Part shown: positions 1 to 6,014 of the stretch, in pieces
Layout of the letters: each line of letters begins with the position of its first letter
Position numbering within the stretch: the first letter of the stretch is position 1
NCBI GenBank assembly: GCA_964636675.1
Contig: CAZWUO010000142.1
Location: 1-10,104, forward strand
Origin: JALUUH01 sp964636675
Lineage (GTDB): Bacteria; Pseudomonadota; Gammaproteobacteria; S012-40
Direction: 5' to 3'
Length of the DNA: 10,104 nucleotides
Program-made: the position numbers and the translations under genes
Notes under the pieces: generated by a model
The model's database searches: none
What the model was told of the DNA's origin: nothing
What the model saw: only the letters and a program-made list of their open reading frames with translations

Positions 1-2
1 AT

Positions 3-2855
3 GCAGGGCGTATAGGGGAACACCTGGGTTCGGCAAAAATTAATGACCAAGGAACATTTGCATTTGAGCTTTCTGCGCAAAGTCAGTTTATATTCATTCA
101 AGCCAGCTCCGGCATTTATTTGGAACCAATAAGTAATAGAGAAGTATCGTTACCCGAAGGCTATGTATTATCTTCGATTGCCGCATATCAAACCGGGGAA
201 TCATTGCATATTGAGTTAACACCTTTTACCCATTTAGCAACGAGTCTTATGCGTTATTATTTGGTGCAAGGAATATCTATTGATGATGCATATCAACAAG
301 CCAGCGATTTTTTTAGGGAATGGTTGGGTTTCGATGTGTTTCGCGATTCCACACAAGTTATTGTTGCTGGCGAGCAAGATTCTTTAGTTAGTTCAGGGAA
401 TCTGAAATATCGACTTTATCTATCTGCGCTATCCGGGTTGAGCGCATGGATTGCACAAAAAAACGGTCATGAAAACTCTGAAACTTATAATACTTTATCC
501 GTACTTGAAGTAATGAATCGGGATATATCTGCGGATGGTTTGCTTGATGGTCTTGGGTTAAATGAAAACAATGAAATTGTGCCTCTTGCAGTTGGAAGCT
601 TGCTTCTGAATCCGGATATTTATCGCATGGGCTTGGCGCAGCAGCTCATTATTGCCGCCACAGAGCAAGAAGAATTTTCAAACGTTGATTTTCCAGCTAT
701 TATTGATCTTGCCAAGAATTTGGCGCGTGACCCTACGGCACTCATATCGGATAAAGAAACTAAGATCAACCTCGCGCAATTTTCTCCTGAATTCAAATAT
801 CATTTTGCGCAGACAGGCGGCGAAAAAAATAGTTTTTCTATGGTGGTTAGTGTTGTTACTGAGTCTCTCATTGATCGCATATTTTTCACTGTCGATGGAA
901 ATGATATTGAAGTAGATGGATTAGTCAATATCAACCCTGCGGAATATGATTTGAGTGAAGTTTCTTTGCTTATCCATGTTGTCGATATTTTTGGAAACGC
1001 CGCCCAAAAACAAGTATTCATCGATTTTAATAAAATTCTGACACGTTTTAACAATACCTACTTGGAAATAACATCACCGTTGATTACGAATCAACTCGCT
1101 TATCCAATAGAAGGTATTTTCAATGGCCAAGATATTACTTCAGTTTCAGTATTTGGGATTGAAATGCAGGTAGATGATGTGGGGAACTGGCGAGGTCTAT
1201 TATTATTAACGCCTGGTCTTAATACATTAGATATCGTATTTAGCTACGCCGATGCATTCGAGGAATCATTAACGGCTGAAATTATAGTCGATCAAATCTC
1301 TCCCATAGTACATACAGGTGAGAATCACAGTAATGCGGAGTTCATTGACGGTGGCGTCAAACCTCTTGAAGATGTCAACGAGAATGCAATCGTGATTGAG
1401 AGTGATAAACTTGATCTTGACGGTGTACTCATTGAAAGCGCATCACTCGAGGCCAACGGGATTCCTTATTTTCGGTTTAGCTTGAGTGACGAGGGAAATA
1501 TTCGACAGACTTCTGATACCTCATATGATGTTCAGTATAAATATTTTATCGATGAGGAACAGCAAGGCGATGCTAAAGTATTATTGTCAGCGGGTGAGGG
1601 TGAGTACCTGTTACCGCTGGTGGCTGAAACGCTACACCCTCAATGGTATAGGACTAACCGCGACCAAGTGCATCGAATTCGATTAGAAATTAAGGATGCA
1701 GCAGGAAATTTATCGCTAAAGGATTTTTCATTCAAAGCAGATATTCGAGTGTCTGTACCGGTGATTGATTATTCTGTGAGTGCCGGCGCGGATATTTTTA
1801 ATACCACCGATTTTGCAGACCGTCATCTATTAAGTAATATTGAGTTTGCGAGCACGCAATATTCGCTAACTAATAATACAGACAGCAACTTCTATATACG
1901 GTTTAGCGATGTACAAGGACATCTGATGACTCACGTTATCGATGAGATGGTTCGTGAAAACTTTTATTCGCGAGAAAGCATTACTGAATGGCGAATCACC
2001 GGCATTATTGTGGCATCAATATATGGAGAATGTCCGCAAATTTTGTCTGATGTCGTACCCGTAACCCGTATTTGGAAAAATGTAGGTTTAGAAACAAATG
2101 TTTGGGCGGAGGTGCTCGTACCCGTAGCATATCGCGAGGAGTTTGTTATCGGGTTTGACGAGCTTCCTGAAAATGATCCAACTACTCCGTGGGAGGATGC
2201 GACAAAAGACTTTAATCGCACGCATGGGCTGCATATTCAGCAAAAGCTGGATGGCGAAAACAATCCTATCGCCGAGCTGCGTTATGCGTATGATTTTTTA
2301 AAATCTTTAGACCATCAATTTTTTCCTTCTTATATTAAATCATGGGAATCCTTTGAAATTAATCCGCTGGACGGAAGTATTTATAATGCAGCGATTTGTC
2401 CGCAAACTGAGCTTTCTCTGTTTCAAAAAAGAAATAAATTTGTAAACTATCCCGTAAATAGTTATCCAAAAGATGCTTTAAGCCTGTTTACGCATAGCGA
2501 GGCGTTTAATACATCGGGTTTTAAGGTCTTTAATAATACGATTAATGCGGATATTGTCCCAGAGGACGCTTGGTTTTCTGTCCCCATCGGGCATAGCGTT
2601 AGCATTTCAAAAATGCTCACTACACCGAAGTTTGAAGTCTATGAGGAGCTTGGTGTGCTGACAGATGTAGATGAATATTCAAGCTATATCACCAAAAGGT
2701 ATGATAATAATATGAGCTGGAAAATTAACTCCGCACTTGAAATAAGCACGGTAGTCGATGCTGGGGAAAAAAATATAGGATTAATGACCGAACGCAGTCA
2801 ATCTATTGCTGGAGACGCTATCGTTTACGAGATTAGCCGACCGTTCGTCGAGTAG
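3..2855 (+). CDS. Large secreted-type protein with Ig-like modules, 5' end outside window
   Basis: I do not recognise a specific function. The reading frame is open from the left edge, giving 950 visible residues with the true start missing. A TTG at 120 could be read as a start, but it lies inside a continuous beta-rich module: the upstream in-frame residues (GRIGEHLGSAKINDQGTFAF) continue into it and look like a carboxypeptidase-regulatory or Ig-like strand pattern. Next comes a helical stretch beginning LTPFTHLATSLM (about residue 72 from that TTG), a pattern I associate with large bacterial exoproteins. Two Ig-like beta modules follow, roughly residues 217-309 and 312-397 from the TTG; the second begins ITSPLITNQLAYPIEG and ends IIVDQISPIV. 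The C-terminal half (about 400-911) is beta-rich, with few cysteines, and matches nothing I know. No membrane anchor or sorting signal is visible at the C-terminus. An extracytoplasmic location is inferred from composition; the signal peptide or lipobox would lie outside the window. The gene converges on aroF with a 76-base gap. Confidence 0.85.
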   Translation, partial: AGRIGEHLGSAKINDQGTFAFELSAQSQFIFIQASSGIYLEPISNREVSLPEGYVLSSIAAYQTGESLHIELTPFTHLATSLMRYYLVQGISIDDAYQQASDFFREWLGFDVFRDSTQVIVAGEQDSLVSSGNLKYRLYLSALSGLSAWIAQKNGHENSETYNTLSVLEVMNRDISADGLLDGLGLNENNEIVPLAVGSLLLNPDIYRMGLAQQLIIAATEQEEFSNVDFPAIIDLAKNLARDPTALISDKETKINLAQFSPEFKYHFAQTGGEKNSFSMVVSVVTESLIDRIFFTVDGNDIEVDGLVNINPAEYDLSEVSLLIHVVDIFGNAAQKQVFIDFNKILTRFNNTYLEITSPLITNQLAYPIEGIFNGQDITSVSVFGIEMQVDDVGNWRGLLLLTPGLNTLDIVFSYADAFEESLTAEIIVDQISPIVHTGENHSNAEFIDGGVKPLEDVNENAIVIESDKLDLDGVLIESASLEANGIPYFRFSLSDEGNIRQTSDTSYDVQYKYFIDEEQQGDAKVLLSAGEGEYLLPLVAETLHPQWYRTNRDQVHRIRLEIKDAAGNLSLKDFSFKADIRVSVPVIDYSVSAGADIFNTTDFADRHLLSNIEFASTQYSLTNNTDSNFYIRFSDVQGHLMTHVIDEMVRENFYSRESITEWRITGIIVASIYGECPQILSDVVPVTRIWKNVGLETNVWAEVLVPVAYREEFVIGFDELPENDPTTPWEDATKDFNRTHGLHIQQKLDGENNPIAELRYAYDFLKSLDHQFFPSYIKSWESFEINPLDGSIYNAAICPQTELSLFQKRNKFVNYPVNSYPKDALSLFTHSEAFNTSGFKVFNNTINADIVPEDAWFSVPIGHSVSISKMLTTPKFEVYEELGVLTDVDEYSSYITKRYDNNMSWKINSALEISTVVDAGEKNIGLMTERSQSIAGDAIVYEISRPFVE

Positions 2856-2931
2856 GCTGGGTTCTATAAGGACGTTTAAAGAAGGTCTTAAACCTGAATT
2901 TCGAACGCCACGGGGATCGCTGAGGTAGTCC

Positions 2932-4005
2932 TTAGCTTCTGCGTTTTGGCAATATATCTTTTAACTGAGTGGCGCATTCCCGAATCAAAGTTTCCGTCGT
3001 TTCCCAGTCAATGCATGCATCAGTGACTGAAACGCCATATTTCAAAGTACTGAGATCTGTTGGAATGACTTGGTTTCCCCAATTTAAATTGCTTTCCAGC
3101 ATCAATGCGACAATAGAAGAATTCCCGGCGATAATTTGCTCGACACAGTTTTTTGCGACTAACGGTTGGTTTGCAGGGTCTTTATTCGAATTGCCATGAC
3201 TGCAATCTATCGTGATACTGGCAGGTAGATTCGCATTATTTAATAATGCTTCTGTTTTGGCGATACTTGCAGCATCGTAATTCTGTTGGCCACCGCCTCC
3301 ACGCAACACTAAATGTCCGTTTTTGTTACCTTTGGTTTCGAATATTGCACATTGACCATTTTGATTTATGCCAAGAAAATGATGTGGTAAAGATGCGGAT
3401 TGAAGTGCATTTATGGCCACCGACAAGCTACCATCCGTCCCGTTTTTGAATCCTACGGGTGTGGACAAGCCACTAGCCATTTCTCTATGTGTTTGTGATT
3501 CCGTGGTTCTTGCGCCAATCGCAGTCCAGCTGACTAAGTCCGCTAAGTACTGGGGAGTAATGGGATCTAGTGCTTCCGTGGCAGTGGGTATACCCATATC
3601 AGCAAGTTCTAACAACAGCGATCGCGCCTTTATTAGACCTTTGGAGATATCGAATGAGTCATCCATATAAGGGTCGTTAATTAAACCTTTCCAGCCCGTC
3701 GTGGTTCGTGGTTTTTCGAAATAAACACGCATGACGATGACCAAGGTGTCATTTACTTCGTCAGCGAGTGCTTTTAGGCGTTTGGCGTAGTCTAGTGCGG
3801 CGATAGTATCGTGAATTGAGCACGGTCCCACGACAATAAAGAGTCGATGATCCCGGTGGTTCAGAATATTTTGCAGTGTTTCTCGGCCTTGGCAGACGGT
3901 TTTTTTCCCGGTTTCCGCTAGGGGTAGTTGCAATTTTATCGCATCAGGAGTGGGTAAAAGTTTTTGGGAAATAACGTTAATATTGCTCAGTGGATTGTTA
4001 AACAT
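2932..4005 (-). CDS. aroF: 3-deoxy-7-phosphoheptulonate (DAHP) synthase, class I, AroF-like
   Basis: Cytoplasmic enzyme condensing phosphoenolpyruvate with erythrose 4-phosphate, the first step of the shikimate pathway. Numbering from the ATG at 4005 (357 residues), the metal ligands of the family are all present: C62 in GPCSIHD, H270 in DCSHGNSNKD, E304 in MLESN and D329 in VTDAC. PEP-binding residues R93, K98, R166, K187 and R235 are also intact. Start choice: a TTG at 4017 would add four residues. The ATG is preferred because it gives nearly the E. coli AroF length (356) and puts N8 and P148 at exactly the positions linked to tyrosine feedback in AroF. Neither start has a clear Shine-Dalgarno. 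P148 is shared by other isozymes, while N8 is more AroF-like, so tyrosine inhibition is a reasonable inference but unproven. A small insertion of G/Q residues follows R235 (RGGGGQQNY). It is transcribed alone from a nearby promoter, with no other aro gene in view. Confidence 0.93.
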   Translation of the reverse strand: MFNNPLSNINVISQKLLPTPDAIKLQLPLAETGKKTVCQGRETLQNILNHRDHRLFIVVGPCSIHDTIAALDYAKRLKALADEVNDTLVIVMRVYFEKPRTTTGWKGLINDPYMDDSFDISKGLIKARSLLLELADMGIPTATEALDPITPQYLADLVSWTAIGARTTESQTHREMASGLSTPVGFKNGTDGSLSVAINALQSASLPHHFLGINQNGQCAIFETKGNKNGHLVLRGGGGQQNYDAASIAKTEALLNNANLPASITIDCSHGNSNKDPANQPLVAKNCVEQIIAGNSSIVALMLESNLNWGNQVIPTDLSTLKYGVSVTDACIDWETTETLIRECATQLKDILPKRRS

Positions 4006-4044
4006 GGCTTTATACAAATTCGGATGACTGACGTAAGGGCGCGT

Positions 4045-4074
4045 ATTATAAACCTAAACCCCGGTTTCTCCCAA
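4045..4074 (-). promoter_or_regulatory. Sigma70-type promoter for aroF
   Basis: On the minus strand a perfect TATAAT -10 box (4050-4045) lies 18 bases downstream of TTGGGA (4074-4069), which matches four of six bases of the -35 consensus. Transcription would start near 4038, giving a leader of about 33 bases to the ATG at 4005. The short leader leaves no room for a peptide-based attenuator. I saw no clear TyrR-type palindrome, but I could not scan with a matrix. Confidence 0.6.
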
Positions 4075-4105
4075 TCTTTCATCGGTATTTTGGGTAATTA
4101 GAAGG

Positions 4106-4133
4106 AAAGAAACAGGCAATTTCTCGTTTCTTT
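4106..4133. repeat. Perfect 8-bp inverted repeat with 12-base spacer
   Basis: AAAGAAAC at 4106-4113 is the exact reverse complement of GTTTCTTT at 4126-4133. It lies upstream of the -35 box of aroF. The stem is AT-rich with no following T-run in either direction, so it is not a convincing terminator. An operator or a fortuitous palindrome are both possible. Confidence 0.45.
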
Positions 4134-4177
4134 ACGCTAGGAAACCTTAGGAGTTAGTTACCGGAGGTGCTTATACG

Positions 4178-4231
4178 ATGGGATCTAGCGGCAATAGCGA
4201 TTTTCATGCTTGGATATTTTTAAATCTGTAA
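4178..4231 (+). CDS. Possible 17-residue small ORF with a Shine-Dalgarno
   Basis: ATG at 4178 opens a 17-codon frame ending in TAA at 4229-4231. The peptide is MGSSGNSDFHAWIFLNL. A GGAGG at 4163-4167 precedes the ATG by 10 bases, slightly long but usable. A GC-containing stem-loop follows the stop at 4248-4272. The peptide has one Trp and two Phe, not the run of a single amino acid expected of an attenuator leader, and no gene follows on this strand for over a kilobase. No good plus-strand promoter was found. Chance is a serious alternative, so this entry is tentative. Confidence 0.18.
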   Translation: MGSSGNSDFHAWIFLNL

Positions 4232-4247
4232 TCACCAATACTCAAGC

Positions 4248-4272
4248 CGGGACGCGTGTAGGATACGTCCTG
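4248..4272. other. Stem-loop of 7 bp with 11-base loop
   Basis: CGGGACG at 4248-4254 pairs with CGTCCTG at 4266-4272 (one G-T wobble). It is the most GC-rich hairpin of the spacer. The bases after it on the plus strand (ACATATAAAA) are not a T-run, so it is not an intrinsic terminator on that strand. It could be part of a small RNA or mark the 3' side of the doubtful ORF at 4178-4231. Confidence 0.35.
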
Positions 4273-4323
4273 ACATATAAAACATTAGCTTCTAAACAAG
4301 TGTGACGAGCCCCCCTCCCGAGT

Positions 4324-4343
4324 ACTGGTCGTCTTGACCCAGT
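4324..4343. other. Stem-loop with one bulge, downstream of a C-rich run
   Basis: ACTGGTC at 4324-4330 pairs with GACCCAGT at 4336-4343 if one C is bulged, leaving a 5-base loop. A C-rich stretch (4310-4319) lies just before it. There is no T-run on either side. No function can be assigned. Confidence 0.3.
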
Positions 4344-4370
4344 GCCTACTTTCACGCTAGTTCTGCTTTT

Positions 4371-4388
4371 CAGCTAAAGCTAAAGCTG
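4371..4388. repeat. AGCTAA short tandem forming a near-palindrome
   Basis: The 18 bases CAGCTAAAGCTAAAGCTG contain AGCTAA twice plus a partial third copy, with CAGCT and AGCTG at the ends in inverted orientation. It lies about 35 bases beyond the stop of the minus-strand gene ending at 4422, so it would be in that gene's 3' untranslated region. No T-run is attached. Confidence 0.4.
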
Positions 4389-4421
4389 TATCTGCCAGGA
4401 CGCTTAACCTAGTTAAAACAG

Positions 4422-4775
4422 TTACTTAACAGCAACTGAAGGCCATTTGCCTTTTTCTTTTGCTACCGTCCTTGATGTATGCCCAATGGTATGCAGGTGT
4501 ACCACTATTTCACGATAAGTGGTGCCTTGAAAAGCCCACTCGCGCACCGCTCGAACAACACAATCAGACCTTACTTTACCACATTGCTGAACCGCATCAA
4601 TGGGTGCGGTAAACGATTTTTCAACAGCAGTTTTAATCGATTTTAATTGTTTTTTATCCAGTTTTAAAGTACCAAGCCATTCACTTGAGTTCAAATTTAT
4701 TGCTTTTGCATTGGCATTTGCAGAAATAACCAATGAGAATGTCACCAGAAGTGCAATGGAAATAATCTTACGCAT
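4422..4775 (-). CDS. Small exported protein with a cysteine pair, unknown function
   Basis: I do not recognise the family. The 117-residue product begins MRKIISIALLVTFSLVISAN, a typical Sec signal peptide with a likely cleavage after A23 (ANA) or A25 (AKA), leaving a periplasmic or secreted domain of about 93 residues. There is no lipobox cysteine. The mature part has a helical, lysine-rich segment (about 38-55), then C65 and C72 (CGKVRSDC), which could form an intramolecular disulfide. A segment with conserved-looking aromatic and histidine residues follows (W80, Y87, H93, H95, H99). The mature protein is basic. Start choice: the frame can be extended to a TTG at 4865, but that codon abuts the predicted -10 box. 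The ATG at 4775 has a strong AGGGGG ribosome site 9 bases upstream and begins directly with the signal peptide. Histidines plus cysteines allow metal binding, but that is speculation. Confidence 0.8.
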   Translation of the reverse strand: MRKIISIALLVTFSLVISANANAKAINLNSSEWLGTLKLDKKQLKSIKTAVEKSFTAPIDAVQQCGKVRSDCVVRAVREWAFQGTTYREIVVHLHTIGHTSRTVAKEKGKWPSVAVK

Positions 4776-4784
4776 GTGAATTTT

Positions 4785-4790
4785 CCCCCT
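4785..4790 (-). promoter_or_regulatory. Ribosome binding site fixing the start at 4775
   Basis: AGGGGG on the minus strand lies 9 bases before the ATG at 4775. It supports the 117-residue form over the longer TTG-initiated reading. Confidence 0.7.
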
Positions 4791-4856
4791 CGTCACGCGA
4801 AAGTTAATCAAGCTCCCGAAGTTGTAATTATTAGAGGTTTCGAGAATCTGGTGGCT

Positions 4857-4885
4857 ATTCCACAACAGTGCTCGCTCTGCGTCAA
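4857..4885 (-). promoter_or_regulatory. Probable promoter of the exported small protein gene
   Basis: On the minus strand TTGACG (4885-4880, five of six consensus bases) is followed after exactly 17 bases by TGGAAT (4862-4857, four of six). Transcription would begin near 4850, giving a leader of about 75 bases. It lies between the two small minus-strand genes, so the downstream gene can be expressed independently of the upstream one. Confidence 0.5.
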
Positions 4886-4910
4886 TACCTTAATGAAAAA
4901 AAACTTAAAA

Positions 4911-5210
4911 TTAATTCGTTTGTTCCTGGTTTTTGCTGCTTTCACTATTTTCGGTTTTTTCCTCGGTGCTCGTTTGCTGGATGCTGGTTTGTACTTTAAT
5001 ATCACTGGATTTGCACTTCGGGCATTTGTATTTAACGGGTTTTGTCAGCATCCAACCTAAATAAATGAGCGCAACAATAATCATTGGTAGGAAGATTACC
5101 GAGGTTGCAAATAGTGCCATCAGAGCCATAAACATCACTGAGCTATCTGATTTACCCACACCTTCGTATTCGCAACTATTGCAGTGGATTAGATTCGTGT
5201 TTATTTTCAT
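4911..5210 (-). CDS. Small membrane protein with split CxxC zinc knuckles, LITAF-like layout
   Basis: I do not recognise a named family. The 99-residue protein begins with a short N-terminus carrying C10-x2-C13 (HCNSCEYEG). A hydrophobic region at about 24-55 follows, interrupted by P42, that could form a re-entrant hairpin or two short helices. Next is C63-x2-C66 in KYKCPKCKSSD, and then a polar Ser/Thr/Glu/Gln-rich tail (about 74-99). The four cysteines would make one zinc ribbon if both knuckles lie on the same membrane face, as a hairpin topology would allow. There are 49 residues between the two CxxC motifs, close to the spacing I recall for eukaryotic LITAF-domain proteins (48 in human LITAF). 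The resemblance is in layout only; an ordinary bacterial zinc-ribbon membrane protein is the main alternative. The ATG at 5210 has only a weak GAG ribosome site. An upstream divergent spacer separates it from darP. Confidence 0.78.
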   Translation of the reverse strand: MKINTNLIHCNSCEYEGVGKSDSSVMFMALMALFATSVIFLPMIIVALIYLGWMLTKPVKYKCPKCKSSDIKVQTSIQQTSTEEKTENSESSKNQEQTN

Positions 5211-5290
5211 GCGATTCTCACGTGGTTAATTAGGGTGGGATCCGTCAACACGGTTATCTGTGAGGCGACACCCTTAGTATCTTGGTGAAT

Positions 5291-5318
5291 TTATAATAGC
5301 CTGTCAATTGTTATAATA
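5291..5318. repeat. Two TTATAATA direct repeats 20 bases apart in the divergent spacer
   Basis: TTATAATA occurs at 5291-5298 and 5311-5318, start to start 20 bases, about two helical turns. Each contains TATAAT and could serve as a plus-strand -10 box for darP, but neither has a recognisable -35 at 16-18 bases. Between them, TTGACA reads on the minus strand (5307-5302), a perfect -35 for the gene ending at 4911, though the matching -10 is poor (CAAGAT at 17 bases). The spacer very likely holds both divergent promoters; exact boxes are uncertain. Confidence 0.4.
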
Positions 5319-5417
5319 AAATTAAGCCACTTTAAATTAGCGATAAGGATTATAACTTTATTTTGTGGCAGACTCCAAGTAACCTGTAAAAGGGGCAATA
5401 ATCTGAGTGTTAGTACA

Positions 5418-5429
5418 GGTATAAATACC
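5418..5429. promoter_or_regulatory. Palindrome abutting the darP start codon
   Basis: GGTAT and ATACC flank a central AA, and the element ends one base before the ATG at 5431. In RNA it could fold into a 4-bp stem with a 4-base loop that covers AGGT, the only Shine-Dalgarno-like sequence. In DNA it could be an operator. An in-frame TAA at 5422-5424 rules out an upstream start for darP. Confidence 0.3.
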
Positions 5430-5430
5430 G

Positions 5431-5934
5431 ATGATGAATGAAGAACTTCCTGAGGGATCCGCTGAAATCAGTAAATCGCAGAAGAAGCGCGAAGCGTCGG
5501 CGGCGCAAGACTTAGGCGAGCAATTGGTAGCGCTTGATCTTAAAATATTAAAGGGCTTGGCATTGCCAGATAGCTTATTCGAGGCGGTGGTACTCGCGCA
5601 GTCTATCACCGCACGTAGCGGCCGTAAGAGGCAGCTACAATACATCGGAAAGCTGATGCGGCATATTGAACTAGAGCCGATCAGGGAAGGTTTGCATACC
5701 TTAACTTATGGACATCAAAAACAGGTGGAACATCAGCACTTTATTGAGCAGTGGCGGGATAAGTTACTGCATGGAGGGGATGATATTCTTGCCGAATTAA
5801 TCAATATTTACCCGTCTCTTGATCGACAACACATACGCCAACTCGTACGCCAAGCGCGCAAAGATTCTTCGAGTGGCAAACCTCCAAAAAATAAACGACT
5901 GTTATTTAAGTATTTGTCAACTATTGTTGAATAA
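5431..5934 (+). CDS. darP: Ribosome biogenesis factor DarP (YjgA, DUF615)
   Basis: Cytoplasmic factor that binds late 50S ribosomal precursors and promotes their maturation. The 167-residue product matches E. coli YjgA (183 residues) along its length: SKSQKKREA near 14-22, the basic core RSGRKRQLQYIGKLMR at 62-77 followed by EPIRE, the GGDDILAELINIYPSLDRQ segment, and the C-terminal KPPKNKRLLFKYL from 150. Its N-terminus is shorter than the acidic extension of E. coli, which varies in the family. Translation starts at the ATG at 5431 or the adjacent ATG at 5434; an in-frame stop at 5422 excludes anything further upstream. The ribosome site is weak. In E. coli the gene neighbours pmbA; here its upstream neighbour is a divergent small membrane protein gene and downstream lies pepN after 80 bases. 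Confidence 0.94.
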   Translation: MMNEELPEGSAEISKSQKKREASAAQDLGEQLVALDLKILKGLALPDSLFEAVVLAQSITARSGRKRQLQYIGKLMRHIELEPIREGLHTLTYGHQKQVEHQHFIEQWRDKLLHGGDDILAELINIYPSLDRQHIRQLVRQARKDSSSGKPPKNKRLLFKYLSTIVE

Positions 5935-5935
5935 G

Positions 5936-5957
5936 CCTACGGCTTAGGAAGCGTAGG
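5936..5957 (+). other. 9-bp stem-loop just after the darP stop
   Basis: CCTACG (5936-5941), a bulged G, and CTT (5943-5945) pair with AAG (5949-5951) and CGTAGG (5952-5957) around an AGG loop. It starts one base after the darP stop. The following bases (ATTCGTAAAG) are not a T-run, so it is not a classic intrinsic terminator. It may protect the darP message or partially uncouple it from pepN. Confidence 0.45.
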
Positions 5958-6014
5958 ATTCGTAAAGGTCTAAGCTCTTTAATATATATGGAATTATTTT
6001 AGGTAGGAAATATT

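Larger units (their letters stand above)
4006..4421. other. Spacer of about 415 bases between aroF and the exported small protein gene
   Basis: No confident gene. The spacer holds the aroF promoter (4045-4074), an 8-bp inverted repeat (4106-4133), a doubtful 17-codon ORF (4178-4231), stem-loops at 4248-4272 and 4324-4343, and a short AGCTAA tandem (4371-4388). A TTAAC / GTTAA / TTAAC alternation lies at 4404-4430, overlapping the stop of the neighbouring gene. No tRNA, 6S, tmRNA or RNase P signature was recognised. The density of short self-complementary segments would fit a small RNA, but no plus-strand promoter was found to drive one. Confidence 0.5.

Noticed and set aside
120..122. TTG as the start codon of the large first gene
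   Set aside because: The frame is open to the left edge and the upstream residues continue the same beta module; the true start is outside the window.
2874..2893. GTTTAA / TTAAAC inverted repeat between the two convergent genes
   Set aside because: AT-only six-base stem without a T-run; no support as a terminator, and expected by chance in AT-rich DNA.
3413..3670. Plus-strand reading frames opposite the DAHP synthase gene
   Set aside because: They lie antisense to a gene with all catalytic residues intact and show no recognisable protein features.
4776..4865. Extension of the exported small protein to a TTG at 4865
   Set aside because: It would bury the signal peptide internally, lacks a ribosome site, and begins next to the predicted -10 box.
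4896..4903. Run of eight T on the minus strand just after the stop of the 99-residue protein gene, as a terminator
   Set aside because: No GC-rich hairpin precedes it; only weak AT pairing with the end of the gene is possible.
4776..5060. Plus-strand reading frame of 94 codons with a hydrophobic middle
   Set aside because: It covers the promoter and leader of one minus-strand gene and the coding region of another. Its hydrophobic segment is the antisense of the polar tail of the 99-residue protein, and it has no ribosome site.
5243..5248. TTGACG on the minus strand as a -35 box for the 99-residue protein gene
   Set aside because: No acceptable -10 hexamer lies 15-19 bases downstream.
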